NCBI GenBank assembly: GCA_021647585.1
Contig: JAKIUK010000020.1
Span: 1-56,794, forward strand
DNA from: Methylococcaceae bacterium
Lineage (GTDB): Bacteria; Pseudomonadota; Gammaproteobacteria; Methylococcales; Methylomonadaceae
Reading direction: 5' to 3'
DNA: 56,794 nucleotides
Positions 17,174 to 25,431 of this stretch are shown here, in pieces. A model generated the notes under the pieces. The model was given only the letters and a program-made list of their open reading frames with translations, did not search any database and was not told the DNA's origin. The translations under genes were made by a program, and so were the position numbers. How positions within the stretch are numbered: the stretch's first letter is position 1; each line of letters opens with the position of its first letter.

Positions 17174-17735
17174 GCATCCAAGGACGTTTCCTTGGTCGTA
17201 ATCCACTGGCGAAACAGTGGTCGTAATTGAACATCGAAATGTTCACAGCATCCAATCGGCGCACGGTTGGCCTTAATGAAATTATCAAGGGTTCCAAGGG
17301 GCTATGAAATGCCCTTATGGTCAATGGGCTTCCAAAGGGAGATATGAAATTTTCCCTTGGCCATGGGGTTCTTAGGGGTAGCTTGGAGGCTCCCATAAGT
17401 GGTGATCGAACAGCCAAATGTTCGCTGGTGCAGCTATGGCTCAATGCCATGAATGCACCACATAAGCTCTTGCCTGAAAATATCTGCATAGCAGTTATTT
17501 GAAGCTTAGAGCGCCTCCTGAGGATAGAACGAACGGGGAAACGTCCTTCTCAAGATTGGTGCGTGTAGGGGAAAATGGAACATTTTGTACTACACGCACA
17601 CATCTTGCGGTCATCGTAAAAGCAGGTTTAGCCAACATAGCAACTATATTGCACCTGCTAAGTAGTTATCACCCATGGCTATAATTTCACGATGACGGTT
17701 GCGCTGAACTATGCCTCAAGAGCCAAATTCAGGCA
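17174..17735 (+). ncRNA. Candidate large structured noncoding RNA (about 560 nt)
   Basis: No convincing protein is encoded, yet base pairing is dense. Stems include 17178-17195 (7 bp, loop CGTT), 17203-17220 (CCACTG, loop GCGAAA), 17229-17244 (GAACAT, loop CGAA), 17252-17270 (7 bp), two related hairpins with loops containing TATGAAAT near 17296-17316 and 17335-17359, 17407-17424 (CGAACA, loop GCCAAA), 17427-17459 (GGTGCA outside, ATGGC inside), and 17551-17607 (CAAGAT outside, a 10-bp GTGCGTGTAG stem, then AAAATG). A closing stem TCATCGT/ACGATGA (17611-17617 with 17689-17695) encloses AGCAGGT/ACCTGCT, whose loop TAGCCA (17629-17634) pairs with TGGCTA (17676-17681) as a pseudoknot. Loops are A-rich on the plus strand, so that strand is favoured. 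A TATTAT box at 17165-17170 could be the -10. The class is not recognised; GOLLD/ROOL-like giant RNAs are an analogy only. Confidence 0.6.
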
Positions 17736-17905
17736 ATAAGAATAAATATGAATTGTCCTGTGAAAATAAAAATACAGCACGATAACCTAAATATAGGATG
17801 ACACAATAACCTAAACATAAAACACAAAGCTGGATGATGAAAATGCACTAGCAAACGATCCATGGCATAACCTGCTAGGGGATGACGAATAAGCAAGAGC
17901 GAAAT
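17736..17905. other. Short repeats between the structured RNA and the endonuclease gene
   Basis: ATAACCTAAA followed by YATA occurs twice (about 17780 and 17806), and GGATGA recurs three times in this non-coding stretch. No clear intrinsic terminator for the RNA is visible. Nothing else is supported. Confidence 0.35.
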
Positions 17906-19105
17906 TTACTCCGGTAATTTTAAACGCATCCAAATTGGCATATGGTCGCTGATATCAAATTCAGCTTTTTTATAGATTGCCTTCATTTGTGATGGCGTTA
18001 CCTGATCAATATTTTTACCATGAAGAGCATTCGCTATCAGGTTGGCAATATTGAACACGCCATAATCATATCCGCCCTCTGTACTACCTGCTATATCATT
18101 ATCATCAGGTGTTGGTAATCTTGGGTCATTAGAGAAGATACCGATCTGATCGTAGGTTTGTTTTTGCCTTAAAGCTGTTTTTAGCACCCCATGCTTTGGG
18201 TGTTCGCTAAGAAGTGGAAAGTTTGCATCAGCGGCTTTCCTGCTTTTTAGCACTGATTTATTCAACCCCTTAAGAAAAGCATCAATATCCGTTCTCATAA
18301 GCGGCACACTGTCAAAATCAAGGTTACAATCACCGAGTAATAAAAGATTTGGGTGATAAAGCTTATCAACATATTTCGCGCGAATAGTGAGCCATTCCAG
18401 CAAAGCTCTGAACTCCCACTCACGTTCATGCTTATTTTTCCCGTATAACAGATGAGTGTTTATAACTAAAAATTCAAATGGCTTGGCGTTGTCGCCCCCG
18501 CTAATACGGAATGAAACACAGTGAGGCTGGCGAATAAAACTTACAAATTTCGGCAGCTCAATAGAAGGTTTAGCGGGCGCCCTCTTACCTTGCGCCTTTC
18601 TCTCTGCTGCTTTTTCCACCCATTTTTCGAGTTTTTCAGTATGCTCCGTCCATGCATTACTAAAATCAGAACGACTACTATAGAGATTATTTGCAATTTC
18701 TGAGCGGTCAAATGTAATATCACTAGCCAAAGCCGTGCGCTTCACCCTCTTCCAATTAAATAGAAAACCAAGCCGCTCCGCATTACCAGCGCGCCCAGGC
18801 TTTGCTCCGGTAACATCTGACACCACCATGCCATAATCATCACCCAATAGGGATAGAAGGTGCTCAAAGCCGGATAAATCATCCATGATTTCTTGTACAG
18901 CTATCAGATCAATGCGCTGGAGTGTGCTTTTTAGGAAATTCCAGCTTTGATCCGTTCTTTTGGTAATAGCGCCAAGTTTGCGAATATTAAAACTGCCTAT
19001 TACAACGGAATCAGCCCTGCGCTCAGGCAAGCCAAAATCATCAGCTGAACTACCATTCAGCGCATTGATTTTTTGCCATTCAGAATTTGAAAAATGCGAT
19101 GCCAT
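17906..19105 (-). CDS. Endonuclease/exonuclease/phosphatase family protein
   Basis: The 399-aa protein belongs to the EEP (DNase I-like) fold: VIGSFNIRKLG near residue 36, DLIAVQEIMDD (metal-binding Glu), INTHLLYGK, LLLGDCNLDF (Asp/Asn pair), and the terminal SDHMPIWMRL. A basic helical insertion near 150-185 is unusual. It would hydrolyse phosphodiester bonds in nucleic acid or a related substrate. ATG at 19105 with AAAAGGAG is preferred over one 36 bases upstream. A near copy of its start region occurs at 19646-19709. Confidence 0.85.
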   Translation of the reverse strand: MASHFSNSEWQKINALNGSSADDFGLPERRADSVVIGSFNIRKLGAITKRTDQSWNFLKSTLQRIDLIAVQEIMDDLSGFEHLLSLLGDDYGMVVSDVTGAKPGRAGNAERLGFLFNWKRVKRTALASDITFDRSEIANNLYSSRSDFSNAWTEHTEKLEKWVEKAAERKAQGKRAPAKPSIELPKFVSFIRQPHCVSFRISGGDNAKPFEFLVINTHLLYGKNKHEREWEFRALLEWLTIRAKYVDKLYHPNLLLLGDCNLDFDSVPLMRTDIDAFLKGLNKSVLKSRKAADANFPLLSEHPKHGVLKTALRQKQTYDQIGIFSNDPRLPTPDDNDIAGSTEGGYDYGVFNIANLIANALHGKNIDQVTPSQMKAIYKKAEFDISDHMPIWMRLKLPE

Positions 19106-19149
19106 AATGGTTGCTCCTTTTAGCGCAATTAGTGTATCCAAAATATACT
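19086..19149. repeat. Duplicated start/leader of the EEP gene, copy A
   Basis: This stretch covers the first codons, ribosome site and upstream bases of the EEP gene. About 60 bases recur with few changes at 19646-19709, including CCATAATGGT and CAATTAGTGTATCCA. Confidence 0.75.
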
Positions 19150-19270
19150 GTTAGGCATCACCGCGTTGCCCAAACATATAAATTGATATAAGTACTGCAC
19201 ACAGCAGAACACAAACACCATATCGTACAAAACTATTGAGCAATAGCCAAGGCATTGGAATCAAGAACCA

Positions 19271-19600
19271 TCATTCTGGCGTGCCAAAAACAAACCAGGC
19301 AATAAAAAATACCATGACAGATATGACTGCTGAAAAATAACTTAAAACAAAAGGTAGCCGTAATTTATCTGCAAATATTTTAGCCTCTATATTATCGAGC
19401 CCCGTATATTGTTTTGAAAGCAAATACTTTGTTAGTGGCCAAGCACTGATAAGATCGCCGTTCCCCATTAAAGTAGGTTCTCCAGCATGTTGCCAGAGTT
19501 CAGGGTGGTTCTTTTTGCTACCCCTTATAAATACCCATGAGGTAATACCCTCCATTATCAGGCATACCCCAAAAACTCCAAACGTAATCCAAAAAATCAT
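19271..19600 (-). CDS. UspB-like two-helix membrane protein (109 aa)
   Basis: Hydrophobic helices at about 2-23 and 86-107 flank a soluble middle containing HPELWQHAGEPTLMGNGDL and YLLSKQYTGLDN. Length, topology and the PELWQ-GEP segment resemble universal stress protein B, a small inner-membrane protein linked to ethanol and stationary-phase tolerance in enterobacteria. Identity is limited, so the family name is tentative. It lies between the two copies of the EEP leader, so it may have been inserted between them. Confidence 0.6.
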   Translation of the reverse strand: MIFWITFGVFGVCLIMEGITSWVFIRGSKKNHPELWQHAGEPTLMGNGDLISAWPLTKYLLSKQYTGLDNIEAKIFADKLRLPFVLSYFSAVISVMVFFIAWFVFGTPE

Positions 19601-19645
19601 TTTTTATCCATTAACAATATTATTTCTAAACCCAAAGTCCTCATT

Positions 19646-19709
19646 TATGAAAAATGCAACACCATAATGGTGGCTCCTTTTTTAGGGCAATTAGTGTATC
19701 CACTATATA
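19646..19709. repeat. Duplicated EEP leader, copy B (remnant)
   Basis: This copy reads, on the minus strand, a start ATG, six codons matching the EEP N-terminus (…HFS), then a stop. It is a truncated paralogue or recombination scar, not a gene. Confidence 0.7.
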
Positions 19710-19747
19710 CTTTAGAGCGTCTCCATGATGAATTTTTGGATAGTGGG

Positions 19748-19873
19748 CTGCTTAAGATATTACGAACCCTAGGCTCAAAGAAACGAGACGGAATAAAAAT
19801 AATCGATAAGATTCCAGAATTAATATGGAATAAAATAAATTCTAAAATAGATGAAAATATTCATTTTTTTTAA
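19748..19873 (+). pseudogene. C-terminal relic of the 24516-25418 protein family
   Basis: The last ~40 codons read LRTLGSKKRDGIKIIDKIPE then LIWNKINSKIDENIHFF. The intact protein at 24516-25418 ends LLTLGSKVRNDNNPRNQIPE then YIWEIIDPKIEGNMMFF. Conserved LTLGSK, IPE-IW and the FF terminus show common descent. The rest of the gene is gone, and the frame joins the EEP leader copy B upstream, so a deletion fused two remnants. Confidence 0.7.
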
Positions 19874-19881
19874 ACCTTTAA

Positions 19882-20265
19882 TTATGGCATGTAGGTACAA
19901 ATTGTTAATTCATCAATACCAATTTGGATAAGCTTTCTTATGAATGGATCGGTAGTATTTTTTTTCTCTTCCCACAGCTGTTTTATATCGTCACCAATTT
20001 TTAGTGCTTCACGTGATAAATCTGCACTTTTATGATTAAGTTCTATTTGTTTAATTCTCTCTGGAAGATCCTTATGCTCAACATGGTATAGCCCTGCATC
20101 ATTATCATAAGAGCCATAACTTTCTATATGTCGAGCAGAATTATCAAATTCAATGGCTACCTGTCCACCATTCTTTTTTACTAAATCAATTGCAGCAATT
20201 CTAGTATATTCACTTTCATCACCATAGATAGAGGTTGAAGGCTTTAGGTTTGTTAATTCATCCAT
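19882..20265 (-). CDS. Hypothetical protein (127 aa)
   Basis: No family recognised. The product is soluble and charged, with IAAIDLVKKNGGQVAIEFD near residues 23-41 and a lysine/glutamate-rich helix IGDDIKQLWEEKK near 92. No strong ribosome site precedes the ATG. It is convergent with the relic at 19748 and upstream of nothing obvious. Composition looks protein-like; function unknown. The 198 bases between it and the integrase gene hold nothing I can support. Confidence 0.5.
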   Translation of the reverse strand: MDELTNLKPSTSIYGDESEYTRIAAIDLVKKNGGQVAIEFDNSARHIESYGSYDNDAGLYHVEHKDLPERIKQIELNHKSADLSREALKIGDDIKQLWEEKKNTTDPFIRKLIQIGIDELTICTYMP

Positions 20266-20463
20266 GAAATAAACTTTCTATATTATTTTTTGTTTGTCAT
20301 ACATAACATATATATTCAGGAAATTGCTATAAAAAATCCTCTAACCTAATAAAAGGCTAAAGGGTGGTTTTAACCGTTCACGCCATCGGCTTAGTTGATA
20401 AGCTTTATGCTGATTTTGAGGCAACAATTAACGGTACTTTTTCAACAAACCTATAAACAAAAA

Positions 20464-21783
20464 TCATACTAGCCCCGCCTCCCTCACCCGCTCGCGTAAA
20501 ACATCGAGCGTTGGAATATCCTTAACATTTTTGCACCGAACAATCTGATCGAGAACAAATTCCCAGACTTCTACGGCGCGGCGTTTTTCGAAGTCGTAGG
20601 AATATTGCACATAGACTTCGCCAGTAACATCTCTATCACCATCACTATGATTTAGCATCAGCCGTGCATAGAGTTTCGGCAGACCTACAGCAGTAATCCA
20701 AGTCGCACCAGTGCGGCGCAGGTCATGCGGACAAAAGTCATCTATGCCTAGGGCTTTACGGCTCCTGTAAATAGCCTGAGGGAGTGCGGTTTCACCAAGG
20801 ATAATAAGATCTGGATTAGGTGCTTCTGGAATAAATGATGCGCGAGTTGCCCCGAAGATATAAGGGTACGCTCTAGTAAACGGCCTAACCTGCTCGATAA
20901 TATCGAGCGCATATCTATTCATCGGCACACGGTGCATTGTACGATTTTTGGTTTCGTGCACCTCCATCTGCCAAACATTTTCATCCGGCTTATACGAGCT
21001 ATACCTGATATTGCGCACCTCTACACTGCGCTGCATCGTTACAAGTACAAATTTCAACGCTCTGGCTGTCACGGGCGGAATGCCAATATTTTCTATTCTG
21101 TTCCAGAAAAGCCAGATTTCCTTAAAAGACAAAACCCGATCCCGTGAACCGGAAGAGCCCAGGGATTCAATTTCAGTTACAGGGTTGGTCTCTATCAACC
21201 TCTTCTTTTTAGCAAGATTGAATAACTGCCTTGTATAGGCCAAGGTATTCTTAACAGCAACGCGCCCGCTTCTTGTTGCATTACTTTTAGACTTTGCACG
21301 CTTTATAATACGGCGCTGTATTGCCTCTATATCCCCTGGGCGCACTTCATCAATTGGTTTACTACCAATTACCGGTTTAATATCACGGTTAAATACTCGT
21401 TCTTCAACGTCGACGGAAACTTTACCCTTTATACGGGCATAATCCAGATAGATTTCAATAAACTCAGAAACCGTGTTTCTATTTTTCTTTCTTTCAATTT
21501 CTTCTTTAATCTCTTGAACAGGGTCGCGACCATAGTCATGGACTTGATCATAATATCGGTCATATTGAGCTCGCGCCTTGCGAATTGTCCATTCTGGATA
21601 CTTTCCAATAGTCAGCCACCGGCTTTGACGGCCATTCATATATTTATAAACGAATGTCTTACCACCTGATGGTGTCACACGAAGCCCAAAACCAGGACAG
21701 CTGTCACACCAAAATATTTGACGTTTATCTGATGGCTTAATGTTTCGTACAACACTATCAATAAATCTAATTGTTGCTGACAT
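20464..21783 (-). CDS. int: Tyrosine-type site-specific integrase
   Basis: The 439-aa protein has an Arm-DNA-binding N-terminus (CPGFGLRVTPSGGKTFVYKY), a core-binding domain around 105-195, and a catalytic domain with Arg near 252, HDLRRTG at 353-359, LNHS at 378-381 and Tyr at about 391-394. It integrates or excises an island at a tRNA gene. The gene points away from a tRNA-Asn 3' fragment at 22021-22070, about 240 bp upstream, the usual int-att spacing. Paired 12-bp repeats between start and att look like arm sites. It is full length. Confidence 0.93.
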   Translation of the reverse strand: MSATIRFIDSVVRNIKPSDKRQIFWCDSCPGFGLRVTPSGGKTFVYKYMNGRQSRWLTIGKYPEWTIRKARAQYDRYYDQVHDYGRDPVQEIKEEIERKKNRNTVSEFIEIYLDYARIKGKVSVDVEERVFNRDIKPVIGSKPIDEVRPGDIEAIQRRIIKRAKSKSNATRSGRVAVKNTLAYTRQLFNLAKKKRLIETNPVTEIESLGSSGSRDRVLSFKEIWLFWNRIENIGIPPVTARALKFVLVTMQRSVEVRNIRYSSYKPDENVWQMEVHETKNRTMHRVPMNRYALDIIEQVRPFTRAYPYIFGATRASFIPEAPNPDLIILGETALPQAIYRSRKALGIDDFCPHDLRRTGATWITAVGLPKLYARLMLNHSDGDRDVTGEVYVQYSYDFEKRRAVEVWEFVLDQIVRCKNVKDIPTLDVLRERVREAGLV

Positions 21784-21811
21784 CCGTATACTTTCTTTTA
21801 TTACGAAAACT

Positions 21812-21835
21812 CTGGGCTACTCACTGGGCTACTCA
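21812..21835. repeat. Paired 12-bp repeat, left arm-type site
   Basis: CTGGGCTACTCA occurs twice in tandem, just upstream of the integrase start. The same pair recurs at 22136-22159. Tandem short repeats beside an att site are typical arm-type integrase binding sites. Confidence 0.65.
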
Positions 21836-22020
21836 AGTTATGTTTACTAAATGAGCAGAGTAAGCACTTATGTGCAACATTTTTAATTTGTAAGTCGCTG
21901 TAGCCAAGGGTTACAGAAGAGAGATGCGTTAGAAGTGCAAAAAACAGATAAGCAAAGCGTCTCAATCACTTGAAACCCTTATTCAGTATATGTTACAGAG
22001 GTTATTAAACCGTTAAAGTT
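21836..22020. other. Non-coding segment between arm repeats and tRNA-Asn fragment
   Basis: AT-rich sequence with no gene supported. It holds the integrase promoter presumably, but no hexamers stand out. Confidence 0.4.
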
Positions 22021-22070
22021 AGTGACTGTTAATCACTTTGTCGGAGGTTCGAATCCTTCCTGGGGAGCCA
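22021..22070 (+). tRNA. 3' half of tRNA-Asn (GTT), attachment site remnant
   Basis: An intact anticodon arm (AGTGA-CTGTTAA-TCACT) is followed by variable loop, T-arm (GGTTCGAATCC) and acceptor strand ending GAGCCA. The acceptor 5' strand and D-arm are absent upstream, so this is not a functional tRNA. It is the fragment left or carried by integration at a tRNA-Asn gene and fits the adjacent integrase. Confidence 0.85.
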
Positions 22071-22135
22071 TATTTTTCCTTTTATAACAGGATCTTACAA
22101 GGCACCCCGCCATCACACTAACTTCTCTAAATATG

Positions 22136-22159
22136 CCGGGCTACTCACTGGGCTACTCA
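22136..22159. repeat. Paired 12-bp repeat, right arm-type site
   Basis: CCGGGCTACTCA and CTGGGCTACTCA in tandem, matching 21812-21835 on the other side of the tRNA fragment. Arms on both sides of one core are expected at the junction of two tandem elements. Confidence 0.65.
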
Positions 22160-22216
22160 AAAGAATAACGGTATTCTGCCGTTTTTTATGGGGTTCCAAT
22201 TTCTGTGGATAACATT

Positions 22217-22495
22217 TTATTGTTCAGATTGCCGGTAAGTGTGAGGGGTTTTGATCCAGTCATGGATATCTTTAAGATAAAACGCTTTGCGAACCGAGTT
22301 TTTTCGACCAGATAGTTTATTTGGTTTCGGAAATGTTCCTCTATGAACGCGTCGGTCAATTTCTTGTCTGGATATACCGCATAATCTAGCCGCTAATTTA
22401 ATAGGAATTAATGCATTGGATTGGATCATCAATGCGGCAGTGACTTGAGCTTCAAATTTTTCCTTTAGGCTCAGACCTTTAAGTAAGTTTTCCAT
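22217..22495 (-). CDS. AlpA-like HTH regulator / excisionase
   Basis: The 92-aa product has the MerR-like winged helix of AlpA proteins: LIPIKLAARLCGISRQEIDRR then VHRGTFPKPNKL and FYLKDIHDWI. AlpA family proteins activate or assist excision of P4-like islands. It lies right of the tRNA-Asn fragment, near the start of a second presumed element whose own integrase is not visible. A DnaA-box-like TGTGGATAA is nearby at 22203-22211, probably by chance. Confidence 0.8.
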   Translation of the reverse strand: MENLLKGLSLKEKFEAQVTAALMIQSNALIPIKLAARLCGISRQEIDRRVHRGTFPKPNKLSGRKNSVRKAFYLKDIHDWIKTPHTYRQSEQ

Positions 22496-22775
22496 TGGGA
22501 TTTTTCCTTTCTATAGAAAATGGTTTGCGATTATATTACTTATCCCCCACTCCCATTAAAAAGCAAAACTAGCACTATAGAATTGATCTGCTTATATATA
22601 TTAGAACCTGTATTTATTTAATTATTAGTTAACAACCACGCTAAAACATACTGTCGTAGCCACTTTTGTTTATTGCCGAGCAATATATTATGCTGAATCC
22701 TCCTTGCTCTTTTAAAATTTTAAGGAAAAACCAGATAAACATCAAAATGATTCATAAACAAACCATATAATAGCC
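22496..22775. other. AT-rich gap upstream of hipB
   Basis: No gene is supported in this stretch, which carries the alpA promoter region and leads into the HipB operator repeats. Confidence 0.4.
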
Positions 22776-22881
22776 TTACGATCCACAAATAAACCATTAT
22801 TGTCTTGATCTATTACATTTTAACTGCTATTTTGGATTATAGAAAGATCATAAGGCTATCTTACGATCTACACATAAACCA
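22769..22881 (+). promoter_or_regulatory. HipB operator region
   Basis: TTACGATCYACAMATAAACC plus A occurs at 22776-22796 and 22861-22881, exactly 85 bp apart. Part of it (AATAGCCTTACGATC, from 22769) also recurs inverted as GATCATAAGGCTATC at 22846-22860. The second repeat ends 11 bases before the hipB ATG. HipB family proteins repress their operons through spaced operators, so these are probable binding sites. Confidence 0.6.
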
Positions 22882-22892
22882 AAGATGGAAAT

Positions 22893-23231
22893 ATGTCCAA
22901 ATCAGTCACACGCACCTACTCTCGCTATAGCTCTGATGCTGTGCAACTTATGGGCGGCCTCATAAGATCAGCACGTAAAGAACGTAAACTTACAGTTCAA
23001 GAAGTGGCTGAGCGTGCTGGTATATCCAGGGGATTGCATCAGCGCATAGAAAAAGGCGACCTAAAATGCTCAATTGGAGCGGTTTTCGAGGTTGCCGCAA
23101 TTGTTGGGGTAAAACTTTTTGATTCAGAGGAAACATCGCTAACAAAACATATCCGTCAAACAGAGGATAAATTAACATTATTACCTAAGTCTGTACGCAA
23201 AAAAACAAAGGTGGTAGATGATGACTTCTAA
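22893..23231 (+). CDS. hipB: HipB-like antitoxin (XRE HTH)
   Basis: The 112-aa protein has an HTH at about 18-75 (LIRSARKERKLTVQEVAERAG, then GLHQRIEKGDLKCSIGAVFEVAAIVGV). Its tail overlaps the hipA start by a few bases, the classical hipBA order. It should bind HipA and repress the operon via repeats at 22769-22881. The unusual KDV-free acidic tail (KVVDDDF) is short. Confidence 0.85.
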   Translation: MSKSVTRTYSRYSSDAVQLMGGLIRSARKERKLTVQEVAERAGISRGLHQRIEKGDLKCSIGAVFEVAAIVGVKLFDSEETSLTKHIRQTEDKLTLLPKSVRKKTKVVDDDF

Positions 23232-24480
23232 TATTAACCATAAAGAAGCCTTTGTCTGGATCTGGCTGCCGGAAGAAACCCAGCCAATTATTGCGGGTAA
23301 ATTAGAAGCTGATAATGGCAACATCCAGTTTAACTACGGTAAAAGCTATTTAGAGCGAATTAACGACGTTAAACCTGCTATCTCCATTTACGATGCAGAG
23401 CTGCCACTAAAATCAGGTGCTTTACCCCTACTCGATGGGCTAAGCATAGCTGGCTGTATTAGAGATGCTGCGCCCGATGCTTGGGGTCGCCGCGTTATTA
23501 TTAATAAGAAGCTAGGCATAAAAGGTGCTAATACTGATACGGCGCAGCTTGATGAACTGACTTATCTGCTGGAATCGGGTTCTGATCGCATTGGTGCACT
23601 TGATTTTCAAGCCTCACCAACTGAATATATTCCGCGCTTAGCTTCTCATGTTTCTCTCGATGATTTACAAAAATCAGCTGAACGCGTTGAACAAGGAATA
23701 TCTCTGACGCCCGAACTAGATCAAGCGCTGTTTCATGGCAGCTCAATTGGTGGTGCACGTCCCAAGGCATTAATTGAAGAACAGAACAAAAAATATATAG
23801 CAAAATTTTCTTCAAGCACCGATTTATACAGCGTGGTCAAAACTGAATTTATCGCCATGAGGTTAGCAGAACATGCGGACTTAAATGTTGCACCCGTTAA
23901 ACTGACCAAAGCATCCCATAAAGATGTTTTGCTGATTGAACGTTTTGATCGCAGAAAAACAGAAAAGGGCTGGCAACGTAAAGCCATGATTTCGGCACTA
24001 ACCTTGTTTGGGCTTGATGATATGATGGCACGATATGCCAGCTATGAAGTTTTGGCGGAAATTATCCGACACCGGTTTATTGATCCTAAAGATACGCTGA
24101 AAGAACTATTCTCACGTTTAGTCTTCAATATCTTATGTGGAAATACGGATGACCATGCCCGCAACCATGCCGCCTTTTGGGATGGAAAGAACTTGTCCCT
24201 TACGCCAGCTTACGATATTTGCCCGCAAAGTCGAGCGGGCAATGTGGCATCACAAGCCATGCTGATTTCTGGCAATAACAATTTAAGCCAACTAAAAAAC
24301 TGCCTTGAAACGGCGCATAACTTCTTGCTTTCAAAAGGTGAAGCTATAGCAATTTTTGAGAATCAAAAAGAAGCTATTGAGAAAAACTGGACTAAAGTAT
24401 GCGATGAAGCTGAACTCAGTGAAGTTGACAGAAAATTACTCTGGGGTCGGCAATTTTTAAATCCATATTCAACTGAATAG
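23221..24480 (+). CDS. hipA: HipA-family serine/threonine kinase toxin
   Basis: The 419-aa protein has the HipA layout: an N-terminal subdomain with ELPLKSGALPLLDGLSIAG, the Gly-rich SSIGGARPKA loop near 174-183, and the kinase catalytic motif GNTDDHARNH near 307-316 with YDICPQ near 331-336. Family members phosphorylate glutamyl- or other aminoacyl-tRNA synthetases and cause growth arrest. ATG at 23221 gives better spacing to AGGTGG than the one three bases earlier. Catalytic residues are present, so it should be active when HipB is lost. Confidence 0.92.
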   Translation: MTSNINHKEAFVWIWLPEETQPIIAGKLEADNGNIQFNYGKSYLERINDVKPAISIYDAELPLKSGALPLLDGLSIAGCIRDAAPDAWGRRVIINKKLGIKGANTDTAQLDELTYLLESGSDRIGALDFQASPTEYIPRLASHVSLDDLQKSAERVEQGISLTPELDQALFHGSSIGGARPKALIEEQNKKYIAKFSSSTDLYSVVKTEFIAMRLAEHADLNVAPVKLTKASHKDVLLIERFDRRKTEKGWQRKAMISALTLFGLDDMMARYASYEVLAEIIRHRFIDPKDTLKELFSRLVFNILCGNTDDHARNHAAFWDGKNLSLTPAYDICPQSRAGNVASQAMLISGNNNLSQLKNCLETAHNFLLSKGEAIAIFENQKEAIEKNWTKVCDEAELSEVDRKLLWGRQFLNPYSTE

Positions 24481-24515
24481 CACAGACAATAGAAATTCGT
24501 TAACTGCCATTATGT

Positions 24516-25418
24516 TCAAAAGAACATCATATTACCTTCTATTTTAGGATCAATAATTTCCCATATGTATTCTGGGATTTGGTTTCTTGGGTTATTGTCG
24601 TTTCGAACCTTTGATCCTAAAGTTAACAATACTTGAAACCACCCTTTACCAAAAGGCTCAGCCTCAATACGTTCTAGAAAAATTCTGGTTGTAAAAATAC
24701 GAATACCTTGCTGATTTGATATTCCGGCATAAGTCCCTTCCATAGTGATTATTTTATCACCATCGACATAAGCACTCCGTAAGATATGTGTTTGCATAAA
24801 TTTAGTATTACTATCTGTTGTTAAACTAAGATAATGACCACAAGTACGCCACAAATATCCTTTAAAAACATGCCTCCTTCTCTTCTCTTTTGGGTTTACG
24901 CGATAAGGGATAACCTCTTCCGTTTTCAGGTCTCCTTTTTTATTTTTATAAATATGCAATATACCAACCACTGCATAACCAGGTTTTGATAATGAAGGCC
25001 TATATGTTCTAAAAAAACCAGGAGCTAGTGTTTCTGTTAGTTTTTTATTTTCTTTAGATATTGATAAAAAATCAAAAACTGCGTGGTATAAATTGTGCTT
25101 AGAAACCTCTTTTTCCAAAAGCCCTCTTTCAGAAAGATATTCTATCGTTGCATGAAAGGCTTCCTTACCTATGGCATTAAGTAGCCTTTCCCTATCTTTG
25201 AACTTTTTATATAGCGTGCTAGTGGAATAAGCTTTAACAGCATTATAGCCTGCCGGGCGGTCTTTATTATATTTTGCAATTTTTTCCTCGATACCTCCAG
25301 CCCCATTTAACATTGGCATTATCTTCAATCTGCCTTCAGACCTTAACTCTTCTAAATGATCGAGCAAATTAGAAATATTTTCCTCACTATAATCATATTT
25401 TCCTCCCATTATCTTCAT
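24516..25418 (-). CDS. Uncharacterised 300-aa island protein
   Basis: I do not recognise the family. The first 110 residues are helical and basic, with a possible HTH-like stretch near KAYSTSTLYKKFKDRERLLN. The second half is strand-rich (YAVVGILHIYKNKKGD, then FKGYLWRTCGHYLSLTTDSN, TMEGTYAGISNQQGIRIFTT), recalling a small-molecule-sensing barrel. ATG at 25418 with GGAG is chosen; an upstream GTG frame would use repeat sequence. It is convergent with hipA. A relic of the same family lies at 19748-19873, so the family recurs in these islands. Confidence 0.6.
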   Translation of the reverse strand: MKIMGGKYDYSEENISNLLDHLEELRSEGRLKIMPMLNGAGGIEEKIAKYNKDRPAGYNAVKAYSTSTLYKKFKDRERLLNAIGKEAFHATIEYLSERGLLEKEVSKHNLYHAVFDFLSISKENKKLTETLAPGFFRTYRPSLSKPGYAVVGILHIYKNKKGDLKTEEVIPYRVNPKEKRRRHVFKGYLWRTCGHYLSLTTDSNTKFMQTHILRSAYVDGDKIITMEGTYAGISNQQGIRIFTTRIFLERIEAEPFGKGWFQVLLTLGSKVRNDNNPRNQIPEYIWEIIDPKIEGNMMFF

Positions 25419-25431
25419 AAACTTACTCCAT

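Noticed and set aside
17133..17489. 118-codon minus-strand frame upstream of hsdM
   Set aside because: The frame runs through the hairpin-rich region, its composition is not protein-like, and no ribosome site is present; the RNA explanation is better.
17174..17735. CRISPR array reading of the repeated hairpins
   Set aside because: The repeats differ in sequence and spacing, there are no constant repeats with unique spacers, and no cas genes are present.
17174..17735. Group I or II intron reading
   Set aside because: No interrupted gene, maturase or recognisable core/domain V was found.
22203..22211. DnaA-box-like TGTGGATAA near alpA
   Set aside because: A single site with no cluster around it is expected by chance in a window this size.
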